DNA of 64,000 nt from Hetaerina americana (lineage: Eukaryota; Arthropoda; Insecta; Odonata; Calopterygidae): assembly GCA_022747635.1 (NCBI GenBank), contig JAKTNV010000007.1, positions 12,614,997 through 12,678,996 on the forward strand. The letters are read 5' to 3'. The notes beneath the pieces were generated by a model that had not been told where the DNA came from, ran no database searches, and worked only from the letters and a program-made list of their open reading frames with translations. This document shows positions 45,690-57,069 of the stretch, in pieces; within the stretch, counting starts at the first letter, position 1, and each line of letters begins with the position of its first letter. The translations under genes were made by a program, and so were the position numbers.

Positions 45690-48600
45690 TGGTGTTTGTG
45701 GGGGACGAAGGAGAAGAAGCTGAATGCGACTTCGAACTGGTGAGGAGTGCGATGGCGAATGGATCTTTCTGGCTCAATTTTGTGGCGCACAACGAAGAGC
45801 AAATGTATCCGTTTCTCCACTTCTTACTCCTCCGTAAATGCCTGCACATAAAAACATACAGGCATTAAAGGGAACTAATATGCGAAAGGAGCTGGCAAAT
45901 GATTAGTGTCAATGAGCAATTCTGAGAGTGATATTGGCATAAATTCCGCCCATTCGTAAGATTACTAACCTTTCATCTGCCAGGATCTAGGATATCATGG
46001 AGTAGGAAAGGCCTTGTTATTTTATCAATTTCCTAATTCTTTTCAATCTTTAATCACCACAGGACCTGGCGTGTTGCGGACTTTCCATTGCCATCTCCCT
46101 ATACATCGTCTGAAAGTTTATATGTCGTCCCTGACGGTATGCTTGTAGTTAGGTCGAAATACAAGTGCAAGTACTTGCAAAGAAGATACATTTGCACGTC
46201 TTCACTGCCATCCATTTCTCACCCTCATATTTCACAATATGATTAATTATGTGACGTTTAATGCAAAGAAATATTGAATTCAGTTTAAGCAAATTGAAAA
46301 TTGAAAGATGGTTTTCTGCACGAAAGAGGCAAGGTGCTTTGTGTTCTGCATGGGATAATGTGAAATGAACGCGACAATCGGTCGTTATATGTGAGAGAAA
46401 TAAATTAATATTATTCAATCCGAGCTAGATGGTAAAATCGACCGTAAAGTGATTTACCGACGGCATTTACACATTACATTACTTAGTACCGTGCAAGCTA
46501 CGGCTAGGGTGTGTGAGAGGGGGTGATTACCTAATACTCTCCCCCCCTAACGTGGTCCGACGGCGTTATTCAGATCTCTTATCGGTCTTGGGAATTATGG
46601 CATCTTAAATGACATTGCTCTTTAACCTATTCGTCACATTTCCCCAACGTTCTTCTGATTAATTTTAACTGTTGGTTAGCTTGTCCACATATTCCCCGTA
46701 TATGTTTCACCCTGGAGTAGTCGTGAGTGAGGGTAACGCCTTAGTATTCAATCGAGTCTACACACTCTAATTCGGTGTTACTGATGCAGTAGGTATTCGG
46801 GAGGAACTGCTCTTATTCCCAAAATTTATCACTACGCACTTTTTAAAGTTTAATTCTAATTTAATGCCGTTAATGAAAAGGAGGAATAAAAATAGTTCCA
46901 TGAACACTTCCCCGGGGGAACATCTGAAGTGACTTTTATTGCATTGGAGCTGTTACTTGGCATAAGTGAAATCAATTGTTAAATAAATTTTCATCATTGT
47001 AAATCGGCTAATTTAAGCCTTTCTTTCTTCTCCCCGTGCATGTGTGGTGCAATTGTTCAGTTTCCCGGTCGTCAGGAACTCTCCCTCGGTCGGGTGTGAT
47101 CATCCCCTTCCTCCCCCGTCGCGAACACACCCCGCGGAGTCATTAGGAGAGCGCCGTATATATCTACCTACCTCGGCGTTCCGCCCAGGTTAATGCAGGT
47201 CGGCAGGGTCGAGGATCGCTCCTTCCCCCCGGGTTTAAAACGTTTAAAAGGCGACTCTTAGGCCGAGAATCCCCTTTCTCAAGGTTTATTTACCCTGGAG
47301 CTCCGGGTTGGTGGTGATGGGGTTAAAGCACGCATAAGGCCGTGCCCGTGTGACATGATCACTCGTGGAGATAGTTTCGTTCGGGTAAAACGAATGGCGA
47401 CGAAGCTCCCCCACCTGTGTTTACTGCGGGACATGGTCATCCTTAAATAAATCAATAGGCCGTTCTGAATCACCACTTCCGTCGCTGATTCGTTGGAGCG
47501 CTATTTTACTAGGAAGTAAATAAGGAATGCCCACAATCTACCGCTGCTGCCTGCTGGAATGTTAAAAAATTACCTCACACAGTTCCATTCTAGATGACTT
47601 GCGCATACCTGGATACCCTTTTGTGAATATCTGCGTATTACTCTGGGTAGATAATTGGTCCTTAGTAATTTTGGAACATGAGAGACTTCTGAAGACGTGT
47701 CTTGCCTCGTTGGAGACAAAATGTAATATCTTCGGCTGGGACTTCGATGTGAGAAGCCATTGCCATACCCGTCGCTATAGTCCGATCGGCTCATAATGTA
47801 AAATTCTTGTAATGAGTATTTGACAGTCTACTCTATGCTCCCTATGATTTTATTTAAAAGAAATATAATTTACGACACAGTAAATGGATTTTGTTTCTTT
47901 GGATTCACAGTGTTTGTTTAAAGTAGGTAAAGAAAGTGTAATCGTAATTCTTATTATATCTGATACATTTGTACGTTTTAAGGAGTTCTTTTCCCATTCA
48001 GATCAGTCTCATCTCATAGTTCTCAACGTTGCGCCATTTAAAAAGTAATTGTTTCGCACATGAATCCTTATTGACCTCAAAATCGCACAGTCTCAACTTA
48101 TGGGGCTTAATTCCACCTAGTCATTCGTTCATATGGTGTTCGTGGGCGTAGATAAGTCGCAAGGCTCTCACGGTGCTTCAAGCAAGCGAGTGTGTATAAT
48201 CGCCGTGATAAAATAGTCAAATTAAACCTGAAATTTGTGATATTATTGCTGCGACGATGGTGATAACCTCGAAACAGTGGTCGTAAATTGCGCAATTTAT
48301 TGTTGGTTTATGGAAATGATCCCTCACAGCCTTGCTACTCTTTTTAGTCTTAAAACGAGAGCTAAATAAACAATTTTGGTGCCGGCAAGTCACGTCGCTA
48401 TGACAACACGGTGGTCCTTGCCCTAAAAAAGGAGTGTTGCTTTGCAAGCCGGTGGCCGACGGCGGGAGTATCGTCACCTACGCCGAGCGGAGTGATAATG
48501 AATTCATTGTACGGGCCTGGAGGAGGGAGTGGAGAGGCGGGAAAGCGGATTTTTTTTCCGGCTACGGGACAAACACAGCGGTTTTGCAGTTAAAATAACC

Positions 48601-50020
48601 GGTGCATGCGTGTGTGTGTGTCTAAATACTCAGGATTCCACCTTGCTCCTAGGCGAACTCGGTGAGCGCCTGGAATTCAAGATGGTATCCTCATTTCGGT
48701 TTGACGAGCCCGGTGGCAGGTTTATCGAAAATATTATCTTTTAAGATTACGTTCAAATTCATTGCTCAGTCTGTTCACATAAGAAATTGCGTTCACTAAT
48801 GCTTCTAATGATATTTCTTGGAACTGGCAGCTGATGCTACCCATGATTCCATTAATATTTGTGGTAATTGTGTAGGTAATTGACGTGCGCATTAAATGAA
48901 CATGACTTCCTCTCATCTTATTTCATATTTTACGCAAATCCACTTCACGAGATAATAACCGAGTAAAGAGAAACGTTGGGAATGAAATACGCACTAAAAA
49001 ACATTTATTATTGAATTTCGCGTCAAGACGGACTCAGTTGAATCCTGAATTCGCTTCTTCCCAATTGTCATTCGGTTTTTAATATCCATAAACGTCCCCG
49101 TTGTTCATTGGTTGAAAATACCAAGTTAGTCTAAAGTTGTAATTTTTTGTGAAACGTCTTTTTCTTAAACCACGAGCCTCCGCTTATTTTCGCTCGCTTG
49201 GAATTCTATATGCCGATTTGAGAAATAAAGAAAGAAACGGTGCTGAAGGTCAACTGTGGCAGTGAAAAAAATGTCTATTGTCTTCCTTAAATTCAATATT
49301 ACAACTTCTGTCGAGCGTCGATGCGGCTCTTGTCAAACTTCCCAGCAGGCGCGCCCCGAGGGGATGGCATCACACAGACAACTGTCCATCCATTAGCGCA
49401 AAGTCCCAGCGCCCGTAAAAGCCAATTTGCATCTGGACATTGTGAAGGCCCCCGCTGCGCCGCGTGAGAAACATTCATATCCTCGGCACATACTTGCATG
49501 TTATGCATTCGCCCGAATATAAATTTTTGGCTCACGCTGGGCGAATGTTTTAATTATGCGCTATTGTTGTTGACGCCGACATCTGCTCGGAAACAAAGAA
49601 GAATTTCGAGTGAATCAAGAATTGGGCGGGACCCAGCGACCTTTAGACCCTCCTTGGGTCACAGCCATGCGGGCGTCGTGGGTTCACATTCGTGAATGCC
49701 TGTCGAATGAGGGAGGAATAGGTGACACTCTCGCCCTGGAGTCAGGCAGTGTCAAAGGGAATGGAAATGGAAAGAGAATGCTCGGCATGGAGTGGGAGGG
49801 AATGGACAACTTCGATCTCATGGAGGGGGGGGGCTATGAGTCAACATTCACTTTTTTTTGTATTCGAGATATTCTGCATATTTATAAATTAGTTAATAGT
49901 CGATAGGAACCGTACGAAAACTAAGTAAAAGCGAGGACTTCATCTTTCTTTGTCCTACGTTATTTCGTTCTTCATTTCTTCGTGACTTCTGCCTGCATTC
50001 GTGCTGTCTAGAAAGCCTCT
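45690..50020. other. Stretch without a recognised gene
   Basis: Only short ORFs. Minor GC-rich patches lie near 47100-47260 and 49330-49470, and a TG repeat at about 48609-48622. No repeat family was recognised. Confidence 0.45.
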
Positions 50021-50029
50021 CTCACTTCT

Positions 50030-50380
50030 CACTCTCTCCCTTCCTTTGCATCGCTTACTAAACGTATCGCTCCCTCCATCAAGGCCTTGATTATACCACT
50101 ACCTTTCAATATCTCCGCCATCCACCTTCTCTGCCTTCTTCGGATTTCCTCTCTTCTCCCACCCCATTTTAAACGTCGGCGTTTGTCTTCCTTTCCGTTC
50201 AACTGGTATTCTCCATTCTCATTCACAATCATGGCTCCGAAGACACCAATCTACGCTTGTCCTCTTCTCCATAAGGCCAGGTCTCACATCCATAAAGGTC
50301 TACCTTCTATTATAAATAAACCTTTTCTTCGCATCTTAATTCAGTGTACCCGTCATCAATTCTCTTCTTCTTGAAGCTTG
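50030..50380 (-). pseudogene. LINE ORF2 C-terminal remnant
   Basis: The minus-strand frame from 50232 to 50029 ends RRRQRRWMAEILKGSGIIKA followed by LMEGAIRLVSDAKEGRE. This matches the conserved 'RRK-WIGHILRG-GLLKTVIEG' tail that follows the reverse transcriptase of arthropod non-LTR elements. Upstream, to about 50380, are fragments in shifted frames that correspond to the preceding conserved block. The plus-strand ORF at 50087-50374 is its antisense shadow. Stops and substitutions make it non-functional. Confidence 0.65.
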
Positions 50381-50389
50381 TGTTTCGCT

Positions 50390-51810
50390 GACGCAATTCG
50401 TCTCCTAATGTCACCACTACTCTCGCCCTTTTGCTCTAAAAAGATTATGTAAAAATACATGAACTGCTTCACTTTCTCTTATTAATTCCCTCTTACGCCA
50501 ATGTTTAATATGAGTTTACAACGGGCTCTGTGTAAATATCTGGCCCCTTAGGGGAAAAATGGGAAAAGAATGTAATTGGTGGAGGAAATTCGAAGGAGGT
50601 AGGGAAAGTACGTGTGGAGGGTATAGGTATTAAGGGTTATTGAAACGTAAGTAGGCCGCGATTGAAGGGAAGATTTCGTGAATGGTGGAGGATGTGTAAG
50701 AAATTGAGCTAAGAGGCTCGTGAAGGGTATGACGATCTAAAGAAAGATATAGTGTCCGCGCTAAAGCGGTTTATATCATTCAAAAGTGTTTCAGAAGTTC
50801 ACAAGGTAACTGTTTAACTTTTTTTTAGAGACTACTCCAAACCTAACCTCTTCACGGTATACCACTTTTAAGGATTGGAGGTAAATTGCTACAAATGATT
50901 AAGGTTATTTGAGTTCTGAGATGCTTTCAAATGTTATCCAGGTGCCCTTCAGCTCGTTATAACCCGTGAAAAAAACGAGAGTAGGAAATAGTAGGCAAAG
51001 GAAAACCTTGAGTCTGACGGAAATTTCCTGTTATTACGGAGAATTATTTTTTTACCTTAATAATAGTTGGCTATGGTGGAAAAACAAACAATTTCTATTG
51101 ACTTTTTCGTCTAGGAGTCCTCGGTCACATAATGGTCGTCGTGTGAAAGGGGTGTACTATCTTTTTTGGTTCATAGTGAAACTATGTGGCGTGGGAAATG
51201 AGTGCAGTGTATACGATTTAAACAAATATTTTTTATGGAAAATAACATTTCCATTTTGATTAACCCATATTTTTGCACCAAAAACTGTAAAATAGTGAAT
51301 TCAGAAAATATCTACTCACTGGCCAACCGCATTCATGTGACTGTGAAGACATTACAGTTGTAAGCAAGTTGATGCCCGTCAATAGTAATTGTCAGATTTA
51401 TGAATTTTGAACTCAGCGAACCCTAAGTGCTCGATTCTACTATTCGCAGTTCTCATTTACAGTTGTGGTCCACTCACTTTTGTTCCTCAAGTAATGTATG
51501 TATTGACCACTTCGTAAATCCTGCCGCTACACTTTCCTTAATTTTCAGGGAGTTGATCCATGACGTTGTAATGGCGCTGTTTCTTAAATGGATACGTATT
51601 GTTCCTCACGCACCCACTGCTGTGTTTAATTAATGTAACTCTGTGATTAGGTTTAGTTATATGAAGTATAAAATATACAAATATGTACTTGCCATCGTAG
51701 AATGTAAGAAAAATTGGGGAAGGAAATATTTTTTTTAAACAAGAGAAAGTTCACGCAGTACAATGCATAATAATATTAGGCAAACTTCTACCTTTTGTGG
51801 GGTGGTAATA
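50390..51810. other. AT-rich stretch without a recognised gene
   Basis: No domain, tRNA-like unit or inverted repeat was recognised. Confidence 0.45.
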
Positions 51811-51814
51811 GGAT

Positions 51815-51905
51815 GGAGGGGAAAAGAGCTTTTTGGGACGGCATAAAGACAGGTAAAGGGTGCGAGGAACTAAGGAAGGAATTAATGCAGACCGAGCAAT
51901 AAAAG
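51815..51905 (+). pseudogene. Possible LINE tail fragment
   Basis: The plus strand reads MEGKRAFWDGIKTGKGCEEL followed by RKELMQTEQ and a stop. This resembles the extreme C terminus of the same LINE type (EGKRG...LDGIK...ELK...DR) but is short, so confidence is limited. Confidence 0.4.
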
Positions 51906-52259
51906 GTTTACGCGATATGTAGTGCATGCATAATAGTGGCTAAGAAACTTCCAAAAACCCACCGTAAACCATATCAGGCATAAACTAATGATATTTCCTA
52001 ATTATCAAAGACGATATTTGAAAAAACCGATACTGCTTACAGAAGTAACTTTGTAACGAAACCTAGACCGCGAATAAAATTAAATGTAATGCGTGAGGAA
52101 AAGTATTTTTTTTCGCATGCCTTCGATTCCTTAATACGGGCTAAATTTAGCCGTGATACTAACGCGAGGTGAATACGTGGTTTACGAGGGCTCGTAGGGC
52201 TGTTTCACTTCTCGCGAAACCGAAGGGCCTCCAATATTTTCCCCGTTTAGGTCTACAAG

Positions 52260-52630
52260 GTATGTTCAAAAATAAAGATTCGACTGTTTTAAAAAATACT
52301 CAATTTTATTAGTTACCCTTTCAACAGGCTTATCGCCTTCAAAATACAGCCCTTGGCTGCCTCGAATGCCGCCTGAAACGCTTCTTTCGGGATTTGCTAT
52401 AAGTCTGCGGTACAATTTTGTATGGTGTCTTCAAGAGCTTCAAATCGGCTTCTTTTCAAGGTGGATTTCAACTTGGGAAATAGGAAAAAGTCCGTTGGAG
52501 CAAGATCCGGAGAGTAGGGTGGCTGGGGGATCACCGAAGCGTGCTGTTTTGGGCCAAAAACTCAGTAACAATCACTTGTATGCGCCGGTGCGTTGTCATC
52601 TTGGAAGCAGGACAGTATAAGGACTAAGTG
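52260..52630 (-). pseudogene. Mariner C-terminal fragment with one end
   Basis: In this orientation the left end, ACAAGGTATGTTCAAAAATA, resembles the tip of mariner elements. On the minus strand, rightmost first, one reads HRRIQVIVTEFLAQNS, then in shifted frames the stretch around the third catalytic motif, then FPRLKSTLKRSRFEALEDT. The last part is IPKEAFQAAFEAAKGCI, matching the usual IPKE-FQ-CFQ-W---W-KC segment. The N-terminal half and the first catalytic aspartate are absent. Frameshifts are frequent. Confidence 0.6.
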
Positions 52631-52639
52631 GATTGTATA

Positions 52640-53430
52640 GTGTCCGCGGATTGGAATACGTGCTCGGGTGCCCTCGCAAATGCCCCCTCTCTGACGGTGC
52701 ACCAACCTACTCACGGAGTGCACGGGGAGGCTTGAGACGTGTCCCCCTCGAGTGAAACCCCTTCCTCCCGCCCGATCGGGTGATTGGCTGCTTCTCTCCT
52801 TCGGTCCCTACGCGACGCGGGGTCCCTCCGGACGCGAGACAGCGTCCCCGCGTCGATCGTATCGCGGCCGCCGCCTCCATGAGACTCTCGTTACGCCCAC
52901 CTGTCAAATTATTGGCCCCGTGTCACGGCTGGAGAGGAGGGTGGGGACGCCTCGGCGTTTTCCCACCGCGACCTTACGACCTTGTTGTCACTCGGATTTC
53001 CCCATTCTTCCGCGACCGTTCTCACATGTGTTTAGCGGGGTCTGTTGAGGGAGGGGAGAAGAGTGGAGGAGGCCGGCGAAACACAATTGAGAGCCCTCCC
53101 ATGCCATCTCCCTTCACCCCACCTCCTCCCCCTCTCTCCTCGTCCTCGAGTGTGTGTGTGGAATTGATGCCGCGTTCGCAGCGTTTTGAAATACCATTCG
53201 AGAGTCCACCACCTGTTCCATCTCGGGTCTCTCTCTCCTCCTCGCCCGGTCCATGACGCTCCTCCTTCCCTTTCCACTCCGGGCTCCGATGCGATGCTCC
53301 TGCCCTGGCGTCGCGAAAGTTTCGATGCGTCGGTCGATGAAATTTGGACCTCGTCGATGTTACGACGCAAGTTGCTGTGGGAGTCGTCATTGGTCAGAGG
53401 ATGCACTGTCGTCTGTGTTGGTGTTGATAA
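52640..53430. other. GC/CpG-rich island
   Basis: The longest GC-rich island in the window. Overlapping open frames of up to 158 codons (plus, 52780-53256) and 124 codons (minus, 53032-53406) occur without any domain. CpG is frequent throughout (for example CGTCGATCGTATCGCGGCCG near 52850). It could mark a promoter region of a neighbouring gene. Confidence 0.5.
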
Positions 53431-53519
53431 TAATACTATTAGCTACATTAATTAGCTATTTACAATATAATAATAATAAGCTAGGAAAAAAATTCGCGAC
53501 ACGGAGCCCCCGAACTCGA

Positions 53520-53580
53520 GGTCGGCGCTCGAACCCGCGAATTTTGGGATTGCACGCGAATGCGTTACCCTCGAGTCAAT
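53520..53580 (-). repeat. tRNA-like SINE head
   Basis: On the minus strand an A-box-like GGGTAACGCATTCGCGTGC (53552-53570) precedes a B-box-like GCGGGTTCGAGCGCC (53524-53538) at tRNA spacing. No closing acceptor stem was found. Confidence 0.45.
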
Positions 53581-53599
53581 CGCACTCAAGTGTGTAACT

Positions 53600-54075
53600 T
53601 AAGTCGATTATCTGACGCACATCGCAATATTGTATCGCTATGTCGATTATGACGAAGGTTTGTCACCCTATCGATATTTCTCTTGTACCTACCTAGTCAA
53701 ACTTGATAATTTTAGGTAACTGATAAAAACGAGGTTTGATGATACTCGCCAAGATGACGATTCGATATGGATAATATTGTCGATATGAGAGTACGGGTGG
53801 TATTGCTGATAGTATGATAGGGCATACTTCCTGCAACAACGAATGAGATGATCTTGCGATTTATTATATATGGACGATGTTGTCGATATGACTCGACATA
53901 CCCGATAATTAGGGTCGCATCTAAATATATGTCCCACCTGTACATTTCTTCTCCACTGACGATCGACATTGAACAAGAAAAATCGCATAAATCTAAGTAA
54001 ACTGTATGCATTGTGTGGCATTTTGAAATCACCATGCTATATCGCTTGGGCATCGACCATTGAAATCGATTGATC
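53600..54075. repeat. TCGATA-rich degenerate repeat block
   Basis: TCGATA or TATCGA recur, including one exact palindromic TATCGATA near 53669. The 12-mer TTGTCGATATGA occurs twice, at 53777 and 53880 (103 bp apart). The composition resembles the block at 8500-9260. Two 110-113 codon minus-strand frames cross it but carry no domain. Confidence 0.5.
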
Positions 54076-54290
54076 GCATCGCCCGCGCCTCTTCCCTCCC
54101 CTCGGGGGCACCGGCGAAAGTACGTGGTGCGGGGTCAGCGGTGGAGGTGGGGCGCTCCGGGGACGCAATTGCTGACCAAATGGGCGCCCATCTCTGCAGA
54201 ACGTGCCTCCTTGCGGCCCACCGCTGCCCGCCTCACCCGCACGTTTGACCTTTGTGCCCGGCGCATTAGTTTTTGACCCCGTCCCATCAA
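54076..54290. other. GC/CpG-rich island
   Basis: A short CpG-rich island immediately after the TCGATA-rich block, the same neighbour order as at 8.5-9.9 kb. Its open frames carry no domain. Confidence 0.45.
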
Positions 54291-54729
54291 CCTCGCATCT
54301 CTTCAAGGTTACTCACTCTTTGTCTTTAGAGCATGAGGGTAACCCTCTCCATTTCTCTGAAAGCTGATTCTTTACAACAGGTTACATAAATCAACTGGAT
54401 TGTGCAAATATTTCCTGTATATTCTTGCAAGCTAGCAGCTCTCTTGCTTAATATCTTGCAATGTCTTACAGGCTACTTGTTATGAGGTTTCCCACCTGAA
54501 GTCAGATCACACTAATGGACCGGTTTCCGCCCTGGTCTAGGGTTTTGCTTGTGCATCGACGATAAAAGGCGTTCCAATCGAAAAGAATAACGTGAAACTT
54601 GCGAATTGTTAACTTTTTATTATTTTGTTTTTAAATAACTTTTTTTAAATTCAATTACTACATTTTTTTAGTTTTTAAAAATATGATTCGTGGTGAAAAA
54701 TAACCCAGTATGTCGTCGACGCTACCTTA

Positions 54730-54800
54730 AACCCCAACTGTTGCTGGTATCGAACCCTGGTTGTCTGAGGGGCTATCCCTCAGTTGACCACATGATGAAG
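54730..54800 (-). repeat. tRNA-like SINE head or tRNA fossil
   Basis: The minus strand carries TGGTCAACTGAGGGATAGCC (A box and D-arm-like part) and, about 12 bp further, CAGGGTTCGATACCAGC (B box, one mismatch to consensus). The spacing fits a tRNA-derived unit. A paired acceptor stem is not evident, so it is called a fossil or SINE head and not a tRNA gene. Confidence 0.5.
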
Positions 54801-54809
54801 TAGCTTCGT

Positions 54810-56120
54810 CAATAGAACCATGAGACTATTAGGTTTTTGACATTTTAATTTAGCCCTCAATGTGCCTCCTCAGTATTCCGACAGGATGGGAAACATTAAA
54901 ATTCAAAGCGCCCCACAATGGTGGCGGGAGTATAAAGAATACGTATGGCCTCAAGCTCTTTACAAAAAATTCGGGAACTGAAAAATTTCGTCGTTGCAAT
55001 TGTTATAGTTTTTTTAAAATCTTTTCTATGCACGACATAAATATCCACGAAATAACATACAATCTCGTCATTGTTTTTTTATTATCGCCCTTTTACTGCA
55101 AGGAAGACTCTTATCGCCGGTTTTTGGCGCACGTGCGATGTGATAGACTGAACAGACTTTTACGTCTATCCGTTGCTAATGAAAAAATCCAATAAAGCTG
55201 ACGACCTCTTACCGTCGCACTGCTTGGACGTAGCACGGAAACGCCGTCCGCTTTATTTCATTTGGAACTGAAAAGTAAAAGTGGACGATGTATCTATGTG
55301 TTGTGTAACATCTCTAACTGTATCGTGGGGTCCGTAAATAAATGGATGAGATTCCGTTACGTACAGGCTACCGTTATGAAATTGCATTCGCGGGTTACGT
55401 CCTATTAGGAATTCCTCCCAGTACAGTTTTCAGCGTGCGATTAGTTTTATAGATATACTCCTAGTCAAGGCAATGGGAACTAGGCATGCAATTTTTCAAA
55501 ATATTGCGTTTCTTCAGTCTCTATTACTATCGTTTTCGTGGCTATATGATTTAGTAAAAAAATTCTGATTGCTCACCCATATTCTATTATTATCCTCCCG
55601 AATTTTCAAGCATTCATGGAAAAAAATTAAATTGTTCTCTTCCTCATTGCTTAACCTTGTGTATGCCAGGATAAAAATCTGATATTGGGAAGAAGTATAA
55701 TTTGTTACTCTAATGAATCTTGTCGATTCAAGAGTTGAACAGCGAGGTACAAAAGCAATATTTTTCTTAGATTTCATCACGTAAATGGAGGGGAAGTTCT
55801 ACCTCTAAGAGCGATAGCATATCACTCTTCAATTCAGCATATTAACATCGTAAATACGTAATTCATTCAAGTTATTTTTTAATTGAAAATACTAGAAATA
55901 ATCGCTACCGATATTGTCTTTTTAAACGTTCTCCACGTTTCTTTGGACTTTTTTTGCATGTGAAAAATATTCAATTCGCACCGTAGTATCGTAAACCAGT
56001 TTCGTCGCGCAGTCGTCGGAACATATGAAGATCCATCGCTGGTGAATTGGAAATATTGACAAGAAATCATTGAAATTGTCTTGGGCGCGAAGAGTTGCAG
56101 TGAGCACCTTAGTCACTCAC
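54810..56120. other. AT-rich stretch without a recognised gene
   Basis: A 111-codon plus-strand frame (54860-55195) shows no domain. Nothing else was found. Confidence 0.45.
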
Positions 56121-56129
56121 GTTGTTCGA

Positions 56130-56460
56130 ATTTACCCAGCGCCAATTGGCACTTCAGACTAGGAGAAAGGATACGAAAATGACAGGGAATGCAAAACGGG
56201 AGGGAAGAAGGCTGGCGCCGGCTCTAGTCACCTCGCAAAAAAGGCCAAGGGGTCCTCAGGTTATCGTCCCGCGTTTCACGGGGAGTCCTTTCACCTGAAG
56301 TACTCTCCGGTACTCTCCGGAGCCCAATTACGGATCGACGAACTGGTGAATGTCATCTGCCACAACCAGGAACTGTGCCCGGGCCTTCGGCGTGGAAAGC
56401 CAGTGCCTCTGGAAGTGTACCAATCCGATTCGTCGGTCGACCCCTTGAGGATGGGATGAG
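56130..56460 (-). repeat. Copy of a dispersed SINE-like family
   Basis: It shares ordered blocks with 61680-61975: GGCCAAGGGGTCC, a GTACTCTCC segment (here duplicated as a 10-bp TACTCTCCGG), CAATTACGGATCG, and GTGGAAAGCCAGTGC. In the other copy these read GCCAAGGGGTCC, GTTCTCTCC, CAATTAGGGATCG and GTGGAAAGCCAGTAC. Orientation is set by the tRNA-like head seen in the 61-kb copy, which reads on the minus strand. Confidence 0.7.
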
Positions 56461-56469
56461 GGGGAGGAG

Positions 56470-57060
56470 GCCGTGCCAAATAATTATTCCCTTCTCCCCT
56501 TCCCCTCTTGCGTGAGGGCATGCGGGAGCCAAAACCTCTTTAAGGACTTTCGTCTCGAAGTGGAACGAAAATTACGCCCTTTGCTCCACCGGGAAATACC
56601 TTCGGAGCGTCATTATTCTTCTTCCCTTCTCTATTTTTATTTTAATCCCGCCGCCCAATTCGCTCCGGTCCCGAATGCAACCCCACCAAGGGTCCTTCTT
56701 CGCCACCTCGCGCCCCAAAATTCATTAATAACGTATCGCGAGGGCGCTCTCTCCCCCCCCCCCCCAATCCCCTCTGCTTCGTCTCTTTCACCCGAGCTCT
56801 CTCGCCTCCTCCACTCGGCGCGGGCACCCAGTCCATTAGCGCGCGCTGCGACCATTTCTTTTCCGCCCTTTTGTCTCGCTCGCTCCGCGCGTTCCCATTT
56901 AATAATTCCGCTCCGCGCTTCCGGGGTCGCCCTGCTGCAGAAATCGGGTTTGGCTCGGGGCGAAGGCGACCGCCGCACTCGGAGGAAGTCAGCCGTCCGG
57001 GGGAGTCGATTGTGTCTCCCTCGTGATTCGGACTGCCCAGCCCTTTGAACTAAGGCCCCC
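56470..57060. other. GC/CpG-rich island
   Basis: CpG-rich DNA with a C13 run at about 56753-56765. Overlapping open frames of 191 codons (plus, 56473-57048) and 149 codons (minus, 56637-57086) are rich in Pro, Ser, Ala and Arg and lack any domain, so neither is called as a gene. Confidence 0.5.
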
Positions 57061-57069
57061 CCATTCCAT

